Shown: positions 45,071 through 53,309 of the stretch, one piece after another | How the letters are laid out: every line of letters begins with the position of its first letter | Position numbering within the stretch: position 1 is the stretch's first letter | Source: Tardiphaga sp. | GTDB lineage: Bacteria; Pseudomonadota; Alphaproteobacteria; Rhizobiales; Xanthobacteraceae | DNA: 64,000 nt | Direction of reading: 5' to 3' | NCBI RefSeq assembly: GCF_028290495.1 | Contig: NZ_JAQGJT010000027.1 | Span: 1-64,000 of the forward strand | Translations under genes and position numbers: made by a program | The notes under the pieces: generated by a model | What the model saw: only the letters and a program-made list of their open reading frames with translations | The model's database searches: none | What the model was told of the DNA's origin: nothing

Positions 45071-46027
45071 ATGACATCAGCCGCTTTCGAGACGACCATC
45101 GACGAAACCCGGGACGCGGTCGTCGGCCCGTGGCGGCAGCCGCGTCAGATGCTCAACGCGCAGATCTACGATTCCCACGCGTCGATCCATGACGACGCCA
45201 CGGCGCAAAAGCTCGGCTTCAAGGGCGGCACCATCGAGGGGCCGACGCATTTCAGCCAGTTCGCGCCGCTCTGCGAGCGGCTGTGGGGCCGCGAGTGGTT
45301 CGAGACCGGTTGCATCTCGGCGCATTATCGAAATGCCGTGTTCGAGGGCGAGGAAGTCCAGGCTATCCTGGACAAGCCGGCCGGCGGCGGGCGCCGTTGC
45401 GTGATCAGGATGGTGAAGCGAGACGGCACCGAGGTGCTGCGCGGCAGCGTTTCGATCGGGCAGGATCCGCCCCCGTCCGCGCTCGATATCCGGCTGACGG
45501 AGTTGAAGCCGCTTACCGATGCCGTGATCTTGCGCGACGTCACTGTCGGCATGACCACCGCGCCGCAGAAAGTCCGGATGGATTTTGATCAGCAGATGGG
45601 AAAGCTCTATCCGTTCTCACTGGCCGACAAGTTGAAGGTCATCACCGAGCCGTCGCCGTATTATTCGTCCGAGGGCGGGAGCGCTTCCCCTTGGGGGCGT
45701 GCGATCATTCCGGTCGAGATGCTCAGCGTGCTGTTCCAGCACGGAGCCAAGGAAGACCGCCTGCCGGTCAAGGGTCCGGCCGTTGGTCTGTTTGCCGATC
45801 AGGAAATCCGCCTGGTGCACGGGCCGCTATTTGTCGGCGAAGAGTATCGCGTCAGCCGCAAGGTCGTCGCGCTGTCCGGCAGCAAGCGAACGGAAAGCCT
45901 GTGGGTCCGCACCGATGCGTTCGATAGCTCGGACGCGCTGGCCGCGACCATGCTGCTCAACCTCGCGACCTTGAAAGAGTCATATGCCGCCTACAATCAG
46001 GAGTATGCACTGCTTCGGAAACATTGA
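45071..46027 (+). CDS. Hot-dog/MaoC-like protein of unknown specificity
   Basis: The 318-residue product seems to contain two hot-dog units. The first holds IHDDATAQKLGFKGGTIEGP then THFSQFAPL, reminiscent of the MaoC hydratase loop (Asp/His with a following GGTI). The second is in the C-terminal half (ADQEIRLVHGPLFVGEEYRV). MaoC-type proteins hydrate enoyl-CoA or act as thioesterase relatives. It is 36 bases after the carboxylase and ends the unit, so a role on the carboxylated CoA ester is likely but unproven. No signal peptide. Confidence 0.7.
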   Translation: MTSAAFETTIDETRDAVVGPWRQPRQMLNAQIYDSHASIHDDATAQKLGFKGGTIEGPTHFSQFAPLCERLWGREWFETGCISAHYRNAVFEGEEVQAILDKPAGGGRRCVIRMVKRDGTEVLRGSVSIGQDPPPSALDIRLTELKPLTDAVILRDVTVGMTTAPQKVRMDFDQQMGKLYPFSLADKLKVITEPSPYYSSEGGSASPWGRAIIPVEMLSVLFQHGAKEDRLPVKGPAVGLFADQEIRLVHGPLFVGEEYRVSRKVVALSGSKRTESLWVRTDAFDSSDALAATMLLNLATLKESYAAYNQEYALLRKH

Positions 46028-46044
46028 TAGGACGTCAGGCGGGA

Positions 46045-46185
46045 ACCCACGACGGGCGAAAGCTCCGGCTGATGACCCTAATCGATGAGTTCACCCGGTA
46101 ATGCCTGGCGATCCGGGTAGCTCGTCGCATCAACAGCGTCGGGGTTATCAAGACGATGGCCGCCGTGATGCTCGCCACTTCAAGG
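46045..46185 (+). pseudogene. IS3-family OrfB transposase remnant
   Basis: Translated, it reads THDGRKLRLMTLIDEFTR, a stop codon (TAA), then CLAIRVARRINSVGVIKTM. The same region of the intact IS transposase at 14.2-15.0 kb reads THDGRKLRLMSLIDEFTREC and onward, so this is a decayed piece of the same family, about 45 codons long with a nonsense mutation (Glu codon to stop). No flanking IS ends are visible. The 220 bases after it, up to the ugd stop, hold nothing I recognise. Confidence 0.8.
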
Positions 46186-46404
46186 GGAACAGATCACTGC
46201 GCGCCCGGATAAATTCAATCGCATCTGACAGTCTCTGGAAGTCTTGCGACAGCCACTAGTGCTCGGCTAGAGGAATCCGGCGCACGCAGAAGCGACGAAG
46301 TCCGCTTGGTATCGCGGGCATTGTTGTTCCTTGAGCTGCAATGACTTTGCGGCCATGACACGGCGCATATTGTCGGGCCGGCGAAGCCCGTGCCGACGGC
46401 GCCG

Positions 46405-47724
46405 CTAATAGGCGACGTCGCTCGGACGACCGACGCCACGATATAGAAATCCTTCGCGTTGGACTTCCTCCGGCGAATAGACATTTCGCAGATCGACGAT
46501 GACCGAACACGCCATGATCGACGACAGCTCCTTGAGATCGAGCGCACGAAACTGCGACCACTCGGTCACGATCACGAGCGCATGGGCGCCCGTTGCGCAT
46601 TCATAGGCGCTGTCGCAGAAAGTAACGTCGGTGAACACCTTCTTTGCCTCTTCCATGCCAACGGGATCAAAGGCGCGGACATCGGCGCCCATGTCCTGCA
46701 GAGCGGTGATCAGCGGAATCGAGGGGGCATCGCGCATGTCGTCGGTGTCCGGCTTGAAGGTGACGCCAAGGATAGCGATGGATTTTCCGCGGATGTTGCC
46801 GCCGAACGCGCCCGCCACCTTGCGCGCCATCGCGCGCTTGCGCTGGTCGTTGACCGCTACCACGGTCTCGACGATGCGTAGCGGCGACTCGTTGTCCTGC
46901 CCGGTCTTGATCAGCGCCAGCGTGTCCTTCGGAAAGCACGATCCGCCATAGCCGGGGCCGGCGTGCAAAAACTTGAGGCCGATGCGGTTGTCGAGGCCGA
47001 TGCCTCGCGCGACTTCCTGCACGTTGGCGCCGACCTTCTCCGCAAGGTCTGCGATCTCGTTGATGAAGGCGACCTTGGTGGCCAGGAAGGCGTTGGCGGC
47101 GTATTTCGTAAGCTCGGCGGTGCGGCGATCTGTGTAAAGGATCGGCGACGCATTCAGATGCAGCGGGCGGTACACCTCCGCCATCACACCGCGCGCCCGA
47201 GGGTCATTGGTGCCGATGACGATGCGGTCCGGATGCTTGAAATCGCGGATCGCCGCGCCCTCGCGCAGAAATTCGGGATTAGAGACTACGGCAAACACAC
47301 TGTCCGGCTTCTCTTCGCGAATGATTCGCTCGACCTCGTCGCCGGTACCGACCGGCACCGTTGATTTTGTCACTACGACTGCGCCTTCCGGCAGGAAAGC
47401 CGCGATCTCTCGGGTCGCGGCGTAGACATAGGACAGGTCGGCATGGCCGTCGCCGCGGCGCGACGGCGTGCCGACGGCGATGAATACCACTTCGGCCGTC
47501 TCGATCGCCGACTTCATGTCGCTGACAAACTTCAGCCGGCCCTGCTTGATGTTGCTCGCCACCAAAGCGGCGAGGCCGGGCTCGTGAATCGGGATCTCGC
47601 CCTGGTTCAGCTTGGTGATCTTGTCGGCGTCACTATCGACGCAAATGATATGGTGCCCGAAATCGGAAAAGCACGCCCCTGAAACAAGCCCGACATAGCC
47701 GGCCCCTACCATTGCAATACGCAT
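46405..47724 (-). CDS. ugd: UDP-glucose 6-dehydrogenase
   Basis: The 439-residue enzyme oxidises UDP-glucose to UDP-glucuronate, a precursor for acidic polysaccharides. The NAD site is MRIAMVGAGYVGLVSGACF. The catalytic Cys lies in GPGYGGSCFPKDTLAL near residue 260, and FKPDTDDMRDAPS is the typical linker to the C-terminal domain. Length matches bacterial Ugd. It is the last gene of a leftward unit (ExoY-like, FkbM, Ugd), so the polymer made here probably contains uronic acid. Confidence 0.95.
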   Translation of the reverse strand: MRIAMVGAGYVGLVSGACFSDFGHHIICVDSDADKITKLNQGEIPIHEPGLAALVASNIKQGRLKFVSDMKSAIETAEVVFIAVGTPSRRGDGHADLSYVYAATREIAAFLPEGAVVVTKSTVPVGTGDEVERIIREEKPDSVFAVVSNPEFLREGAAIRDFKHPDRIVIGTNDPRARGVMAEVYRPLHLNASPILYTDRRTAELTKYAANAFLATKVAFINEIADLAEKVGANVQEVARGIGLDNRIGLKFLHAGPGYGGSCFPKDTLALIKTGQDNESPLRIVETVVAVNDQRKRAMARKVAGAFGGNIRGKSIAILGVTFKPDTDDMRDAPSIPLITALQDMGADVRAFDPVGMEEAKKVFTDVTFCDSAYECATGAHALVIVTEWSQFRALDLKELSSIMACSVIVDLRNVYSPEEVQREGFLYRGVGRPSDVAY

Positions 47725-47795
47725 TGATCATCCTTGTTCGATGTTTTCGGTCGGCTGCAATGGCGCGCCGTCAAAAGTTTAACAGACGCAGAACG

Positions 47796-48587
47796 TCAGC
47801 TGTTCAGCAGCGTCTCGCCGTCGATGTCGTGCGGAAAGAAAAAGAAATTGTTGACGTAGCAGCGATCTTCCTTGCGTCCGCCATTGGGCGTCAGTGCGTC
47901 GGGATCCTGCATGGTCTCGGAGCGAAACTCGCTGATCGGCGTGACCCGGTCGTTCTTGAGGTAGAAGCCGCGATAGGATTCGTTGGCGAAGAAGTCGAAC
48001 ACCGAGCGTGTCGCGCCCGGGCGATGGCGGTCCTCCGCCTCGACCAGGAAGACGGGCTGGCAGCGCTCGATCAGGCCGACGGCACCGTTCAGTACGCTCA
48101 TCTCGTGACCTTCGACGTCTATTTTCACGAAGGCAACGTCCTGGTTGACGACCGTATCGAGCCGCGCGGTCGGCACGTGCGAGGACACGATGCGCTGGCC
48201 GGCGGATTCATGCTGGTGTTCGAGCGATGCCAACCCGTGAACGAGGCCGTCTTCGCTCGTCGGCGTGAACAGTTCGGCGTCGCCGTTGTGGTCCGAAAGG
48301 GCGATTTCATGAACGGTGACATTGGCGGCCGAAGTCCGCCGCAACAGCGTTGCCATTTCCGGCGCGGGCTCGAACGCCAGCACCTGCTTCGAGAGCCGTG
48401 CGAGCTGGCGAGTGTAGAGGCCGCGATTCGCGCCGACATCAACCGTCAGCGTGTCTGCGGGCACGATCTTGTCGAGAAACAGCAATTCGCGCTCGGCAGT
48501 CTTCGGCCGCTGCATGAAATGCCATTGCAGCCAGATCGAGGGGAAAGTCTGTTTGATGAAGTTTTTGGTCTGTTGCGTGGCGTTCAT
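47796..48587 (-). CDS. FkbM-family methyltransferase
   Basis: A 263-residue SAM-dependent methyltransferase. The SAM-binding motif is LTVDVGANRGLYTRQLA near residue 50, followed by LAFEPAPEMATLL, and VAFVKIDVEGHEMSVLNGA is the FkbM acidic motif. The ATG at 48587 is chosen as the first start ahead of homology; a much longer in-frame reading overlaps the sugar transferase and is rejected. FkbM enzymes in polysaccharide loci usually O-methylate a sugar. It is co-directional with ugd 71 bases downstream. Confidence 0.88.
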   Translation of the reverse strand: MNATQQTKNFIKQTFPSIWLQWHFMQRPKTAERELLFLDKIVPADTLTVDVGANRGLYTRQLARLSKQVLAFEPAPEMATLLRRTSAANVTVHEIALSDHNGDAELFTPTSEDGLVHGLASLEHQHESAGQRIVSSHVPTARLDTVVNQDVAFVKIDVEGHEMSVLNGAVGLIERCQPVFLVEAEDRHRPGATRSVFDFFANESYRGFYLKNDRVTPISEFRSETMQDPDALTPNGGRKEDRCYVNNFFFFPHDIDGETLLNS

Positions 48588-48690
48588 GGAGGCACCTGTG
48601 TTGAGAGGGGATCGACAGGGAACGGCGTGCGCGACGCGTGCGACAGCGAGCTCGCAAGACGGGCTCGTCAGCGGCCCAATCTCGATGATT

Positions 48691-49443
48691 TCAGTAGCCG
48701 CTGCCGGACAGGAATTCGCGGCGTACGGTCTGGACGAGGATTTTGATGTCCATGCCCAGCGACCACTTCTCGATATAGTCCAGATCGTAATCGATCCGCG
48801 CGATGGCGCGGCCCGGCTCAATGGTGCTGCCGCGGCAGCCGCTGACCTGCGCCAGGCCGGTGATTCCCGGCCGCGCCGAATGGCGCTGGAAGTAATACGG
48901 CACCAGATCCTCGTAGGGGACGTTCGCGGCGAGCATGCCCGGAACGTGCGGGCGCGGGCCGACCAATGACATGTCGCCCTTGACCACGTTGATGAGCTGC
49001 GGGATCTCGTCGAGGCTGGTCTTGCGCAGGATGCGGCCGATCGACGTGACGCGCGTATCGCCCTGCACGGCCTGCTGGACGCCGCTGTCGCAGGCATCAT
49101 TGCGCATTGAGCGGAATTTATAGATCCGGAACGCCTTGTTGCGGTAGCCGTAACGTGTCTGCGCAAACAGAACAGGTCCCGGCGACGTCAGCTTGATGGC
49201 GATGGCAAAGCCGATCCAGATCGGCGCAAAGAACAATAGCGCTGCGCCCGCGGCCGCCGTGTCGAAGGCGCGTTTACCCAATGAAGTGGAGGGTTCGGCG
49301 CGCACCGGAGCGCGCGTGCGCTGGCTGCGGCGACCGGGCTGGCCGACAAACTCGACCGGCCGCACCGATATCGAACGCCGCTGCAGGACAATGGGCGTGT
49401 AATTGTCCTGATTGAACCGGGTCGCTGTAACTGTCGCGATCAT
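48691..49443 (-). CDS. Undecaprenyl-phosphate sugar phosphotransferase (ExoY/WcaJ C-terminal type)
   Basis: The 250-residue priming transferase moves a sugar-1-phosphate from a UDP-sugar to undecaprenyl phosphate, the first step of repeat-unit assembly. It has one N-terminal membrane helix ([20 protein letters not shown]), then [25 protein letters not shown], the catalytic [20 protein letters not shown] and [12 protein letters not shown]. The short form without the multi-helix N-terminal half matches ExoY. About 55 polar residues precede the helix. It heads the leftward unit, facing the export genes across 741 bases. Confidence 0.93.
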   Translation of the reverse strand: MIATVTATRFNQDNYTPIVLQRRSISVRPVEFVGQPGRRSQRTRAPVRAEPSTSLGKRAFDTAAAGAALLFFAPIWIGFAIAIKLTSPGPVLFAQTRYGYRNKAFRIYKFRSMRNDACDSGVQQAVQGDTRVTSIGRILRKTSLDEIPQLINVVKGDMSLVGPRPHVPGMLAANVPYEDLVPYYFQRHSARPGITGLAQVSGCRGSTIEPGRAIARIDYDLDYIEKWSLGMDIKILVQTVRREFLSGSGY

Positions 49444-50184
49444 TGCGCTTGCTCTCTTTTGCAGAGGAAATGCCAGAACGGCGGCGAGTAGCGATTACGT
49501 GGCGGACGACCTCGAGTTCCGGCGAAACAGATTCTCGATTCGCCAAAACATGCGTAGCAAAGATTTCGTAGACGCAACCTTTCGCAACTTGATGAGCGAA
49601 ATGCGGCGACGCAGCGAAACATTTGGCTCGATTGTTTGCGGCGCGTCACGACAGAGCAGCGTCATCGCGGCGATTGATGAGCGCAACGAGACGGTTAAGG
49701 GACAACGCCGGTTAACTGCGCTGCGCGTCGCGGGAGGCAGTCATGCATAATAGCAAGGGGCTCGCGCAGCGATTAGAGTCATGGGAGATTTTGTATTGTC
49801 AGCAAACCATGCCGCCAATGCACACCGTTCGGTGGCATTGATTCATGGAAAGCTAGGCGATCCGTTTTATTGTTTGATTTCAATCAGCCTCTTAGCGCCA
49901 GGCTCGCCGATGATCTCGCCTCTTGGAACGCAACCGATAGCTGAAGACGCGTTCATCGCATCGCCGGTCACCGAGCCGCGGGCGAAGCATTCATCGATCG
50001 ACGCGGAGTATTCAGTCACAGACGCGCGAATCTCCCGGCGTCGTTGGTTGGGCCGCCTGATTGGTGGGGAACCTGCTCGCCTGGATCGTCATTATCGTCA
50101 TCGTGCGGCGGATTTTCTTTTAAATCGCGGCACGAGCGCCGTTCGATTGACCGCCGTGATGATCCGTGTTCGACATTCGCGCTT
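49444..50184. other. Divergent gap between exoY-like and phosphatase genes
   Basis: About 740 bases that must carry the promoters for both arms of the polysaccharide locus. I see no confident -35/-10 pair. A near-direct repeat of CGGTTAA occurs at about 49691 and 49710. The right half holds a small broken reading frame (49910-50123) described separately. Confidence 0.5.
49910..50123 (+). pseudogene. Small single-TM protein frame broken at a G4 run
   Basis: From ATG 49910 the frame reads MISPLGTQPIAEDAFIASP and continues to ARISRRRWLGRLIGG. There it loses sense; one base away (removing a G from GGGG at 50066-50069) it continues NLLAWIVIIVIVRRIFF and stops at 50121. The joined product would be about 71 residues: a polar head, an RRR stop-transfer flank and one membrane helix at the end, a coherent tail-anchored topology. 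Either a real frameshift, a base-call error, or a regulated slip. No strong ribosome site precedes the ATG, so the gene itself is uncertain. Confidence 0.4.
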
Positions 50185-50913
50185 ATGCAACGTCTTCCCA
50201 CCCTTCCGCAGCCACGCCTTGCATCGCTGCCGCCGCAGACGCGCGTCTATGCGATCGGCGACATTCACGGCCGCGCCGATCTGCTTGCCGATCTGATCGC
50301 GCGCATCGACGACGATGTGCAACGTCGCCCGATTACTGATGTCGTCGAGGTCTATCTCGGCGACTACATCGACCGTGGCGCGGATTCGCGCGGCGTGATC
50401 GATCTGCTGGCGATGCGGATGGTGCAGAACAAGGCGATCTGCCTGCGCGGCAACCATGAAGTGATGTGGGAAGCCTTTCTGCGCGATCCTTCGACGTTGC
50501 GCGACTGGGCGCCGTTGGGCGCGCTGCCGACGCTCGACTCTTATGATGTGTCGTTGACGCCAAAGAAGACGCCGGCTGAACTGCATCGGCTGTTCTGCGA
50601 CCAGATGCCGCGCGCGCATGAATTATTCCTGCAATGTCTGCGTGACAGTTTTGTTTGCGGAGACTTCTTCTTCGTTCATGCCGGTATTCGGCCCGGCGTG
50701 CCGATCGCACAGCAGGAGCCCAATGACATGCACTGGATCCGGCACGACTTTCTCGATTCTACTGCGGGTCATGGCTGCTTCGTCGTGCACGGTCACACGC
50801 CGGTTCCGCATCCCGACATCCGCAGCAACCGGATCAATATCGACACCGGCGCGTGGCGAACCGGCGTGCTCACCTGTATCGCGATCGAAGGCGCGGACAT
50901 CATGATTCTGTAA
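50185..50913 (+). CDS. PPP-family metallophosphatase (bacterial Ser/Thr phosphatase type)
   Basis: The 242-residue product has the full calcineurin-like metal set: AIGDIHGRADLL, YLGDYIDRGADSRG, LRGNHEVMW, a later FFVHAG, and VVHGHTPVPHP. These mark PPP-type Ser/Thr phosphatases (PrpA/ApaH relatives). The ATG at 50185 is preferred because the frame upstream overlaps the small TM frame and lacks homology. The gene is 118 bases ahead of the OPX export gene and co-directional, so control of polysaccharide assembly by dephosphorylation is a reasonable guess. Confidence 0.88.
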   Translation: MQRLPTLPQPRLASLPPQTRVYAIGDIHGRADLLADLIARIDDDVQRRPITDVVEVYLGDYIDRGADSRGVIDLLAMRMVQNKAICLRGNHEVMWEAFLRDPSTLRDWAPLGALPTLDSYDVSLTPKKTPAELHRLFCDQMPRAHELFLQCLRDSFVCGDFFFVHAGIRPGVPIAQQEPNDMHWIRHDFLDSTAGHGCFVVHGHTPVPHPDIRSNRINIDTGAWRTGVLTCIAIEGADIMIL

Positions 50914-51031
50914 TGATAACAACCGCACCGGATTCGCGGCGCGTCGATACATGCTTTCGCCTTGATTTTCAGATTACCCTCTCACCACGTTTGAACGACC
51001 GCCTCAACGGCGACACCACGCGCAGGAAAAC

Positions 51032-51607
51032 ATGATGTTCCAACGATATTTCCCGCTGTGCCTCGCCTTGCTACTCGCTTTCGGCGGCATCGCGGTGTCC
51101 AACGAAGCGCAGGCCCAAGCCCGCTCCACGGTTTCAACCGGGACGTCCGGCACGTACACGCTCGGTCCAAACGATCGCATTCGTCTCAAGGTGTACGGAG
51201 AGGCCGATATCTCCGGCGAATACGAGATCGACAGCAGCGGCTTCGCCTCGATTCCGCTCGCGGGACGCATCAAGGCCGCGGGCCTTACCACTGGACAGCT
51301 CGAGCGGTCGGTATCGGCGGCGCTGGCCAAGGGAATCGTGCGCGATCCCCGCGTTAATATCGAGATGGCGCTGTATCGCCCGTATTATATTCTCGGCGAG
51401 GTCAAGAAGAGCGGCGAGTATCCGTACCGACTCGGCATCACCATCCTCGACGCCGTCGCCAGCGCCGGTGGCTTCACCTATCGCGCCAACGAAAATAAGG
51501 TGTTCCTGCGCCGATCCGGAGGAAGCGTGGAAGAAGTCTACCCGCTAGATGCGCCGATCAAGGTGTTTCCTGGCGACAACATCCGAATTCCCGAACGATA
51601 CTTCTAG
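51032..51607 (+). CDS. Short outer-membrane polysaccharide export protein (OPX/Wza-like)
   Basis: The 191-residue product has a signal peptide (PLCLALLLAFGGIAVSNEAQA) and a Poly_export domain: YTLGPNDRIRLKVYGEADIS, SIPLAGRIKAAGLT, then a SLBB segment YYILGEVKKSGEYPYRLG. It lacks the C-terminal membrane-spanning helix of full-length Wza, so it resembles ExoF-type short OPX proteins that work with a separate outer-membrane barrel. Such a barrel is encoded next. The cleavage region has no lipobox Cys. About 280 bases without a gene follow it. Confidence 0.9.
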   Translation: MMFQRYFPLCLALLLAFGGIAVSNEAQAQARSTVSTGTSGTYTLGPNDRIRLKVYGEADISGEYEIDSSGFASIPLAGRIKAAGLTTGQLERSVSAALAKGIVRDPRVNIEMALYRPYYILGEVKKSGEYPYRLGITILDAVASAGGFTYRANENKVFLRRSGGSVEEVYPLDAPIKVFPGDNIRIPERYF

Positions 51608-51887
51608 AATCGTCGGCATCGCTTGCGCGTGCGTCTCCGTGAGCGACGAAGATTGTATGTGCGTTCTCCGCCATAGTGTCGTCGCTTTGCGGTAGCCTTA
51701 TTGCTGCAGCGCAGAAGCGTGAACCAGATGGTGCAATGTCACGAACGATCTTCTGTTCAACAAAAATCTTTCATCACGTCGTTGACGATCGATATTGCAC
51801 CAGCCCCGCGACCTAACCCACCACGCTGTGATGTTTCGGTGACGACCACAGCGTGCGAGATGATGGTTTCCTCACCAGGGAAGATGG

Positions 51888-53309
51888 ATGAATCGTGCGT
51901 CGAGACGCGGGAAAGCTGTTGATGACGACAGCAAGGTTAAGCGTCGGGCGAATTCGCTAGGCCGACGCGGGCTTGGAATCGCGACAGGTTCTGCCACGGC
52001 CATCGTCGTGGCACTCGCATCGAGTGCGAGCGCGCAGGTGATTCCATCGACCACCGACATCGTCGCCGCCCCCTGGAATGCGCAGAAGGTGTTCGAACCG
52101 TCAGGGCTGCTCGACCTCACCCCGATCGACAGCCGCGACGAAGTTCAGCCCGAGGACGTGCCCGTGAAGCAGCGACAGCAGCCTGGATATGAGCCCGTCG
52201 GAATTCGCTACGGCTCCTGGATGTTCAACCCGTCGCTGATTTCCGGCACGCTGTACGATAGCAATGTGTTTTCGTCGAACACCGACAAGCGGTCTGACAT
52301 CGCAGCCATCATTTCGCCGTCGTTGCGGGCACATACGCTGTGGGAACGCCACGGCATCGACATCAAGCTGGATGCGGCATCGACGATCTATCGCGATAAC
52401 TCCAGCCTCGACCAGACCAATGCCAGCCTGAAAGGTAACGCCTGGTATGACATCTCGCACGATCTCGCGGTGCTGACCAACTTCCAGATCTCGCATCTCA
52501 ACGAAGGCGTCGGCACGTTGAGTTCACCGACCAATGCGATTTCGCCGACGCCGTACGACCTGTATTCGGGCGACGTCAGCGTTCGCAAGGAGTTCAACCG
52601 GCTTGCGGCATCGGTCGGCGTCAGTGTCGCGTCGTACGACTACGGTTCCACCCGCGCGCAGGATGGCTCGATCATCAACCAAGATGGCCGCGACGGCCAG
52701 ATCTATACGCTGCACGGCCGACTCGACTACGCGTTCTCGCCGTTGCTCGGCTGGTTCGCCGGCGTCGAGGGCAACCAGCGCAGCATCCGCGGTACGCCAA
52801 CGCAATCGCTGGATTCGCAAGGGTATCGTGCGTTGTCCGGCGTCACCTTCGGCATGACGAATCTGGTGACCGGCGAAGTCGGCGCCGGCTACGCGCAGCA
52901 GGATTTCAGCGATCCCTCGATCGGCGTGATCGAAGGCCCGGCCTATCGCGCGCGACTGATGTGGCGGCCGACCAAGCTGCTCGACGTGCACTTCAATGCC
53001 GAGCAGATCGTTACCGAAACCTCGGTCACCAGTTCGAGCGGTGTGCAGGCCAATGCGCTGCAACTCGGTGCAGATTACGAACTGCGCCGCAACGTCATCC
53101 TGTCTGTCATGGGCACCTATGAGGTCGACAAGTTCTTCGGGCAGGATCGCCGTGACGTCGTCACCACCACCGATGCGCGGGTCAAATATCTGCTGAACCG
53201 GTTTGCCGCGATCTCCGTTTATCACCGCTACAGCGACCGCAACAGCGACGTCTCGACCTTCAGCTACGACAAACATCAGGTGGGGATTAATGTTACAGCG
53301 CAATTCTGA
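51888..53309 (+). CDS. Outer-membrane beta-barrel protein (BBP2-like, exopolysaccharide locus)
   Basis: The 473-residue product has an N-terminal leader (GLGIATGSATAIVVALASSASAQ) preceded by about 25 basic residues. The body is amphipathic beta strands ending in Phe: VGINVTAQF is the terminal barrel signature. FNPSLISGTLYDSNVFSSNT is typical of the capsule/EPS-linked barrel family BBP2_2. It probably forms the outer-membrane pore that the short OPX protein needs. The next gene starts 20 bases before its stop. Confidence 0.85.
   Translation: MNRASRRGKAVDDDSKVKRRANSLGRRGLGIATGSATAIVVALASSASAQVIPSTTDIVAAPWNAQKVFEPSGLLDLTPIDSRDEVQPEDVPVKQRQQPGYEPVGIRYGSWMFNPSLISGTLYDSNVFSSNTDKRSDIAAIISPSLRAHTLWERHGIDIKLDAASTIYRDNSSLDQTNASLKGNAWYDISHDLAVLTNFQISHLNEGVGTLSSPTNAISPTPYDLYSGDVSVRKEFNRLAASVGVSVASYDYGSTRAQDGSIINQDGRDGQIYTLHGRLDYAFSPLLGWFAGVEGNQRSIRGTPTQSLDSQGYRALSGVTFGMTNLVTGEVGAGYAQQDFSDPSIGVIEGPAYRARLMWRPTKLLDVHFNAEQIVTETSVTSSSGVQANALQLGADYELRRNVILSVMGTYEVDKFFGQDRRDVVTTTDARVKYLLNRFAAISVYHRYSDRNSDVSTFSYDKHQVGINVTAQF

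Noticed and set aside
47796-49166. 456-codon reading of the FkbM frame
   Set aside because: The upstream 193 codons overlap the ExoY-like gene in another frame and lack homology; the ATG at 48587 is a better start.
51701-51922. 73-codon frame between the OPX and barrel genes
   Set aside because: Overlaps the barrel gene's start region, no ribosome site, no family resemblance; more likely leader sequence.
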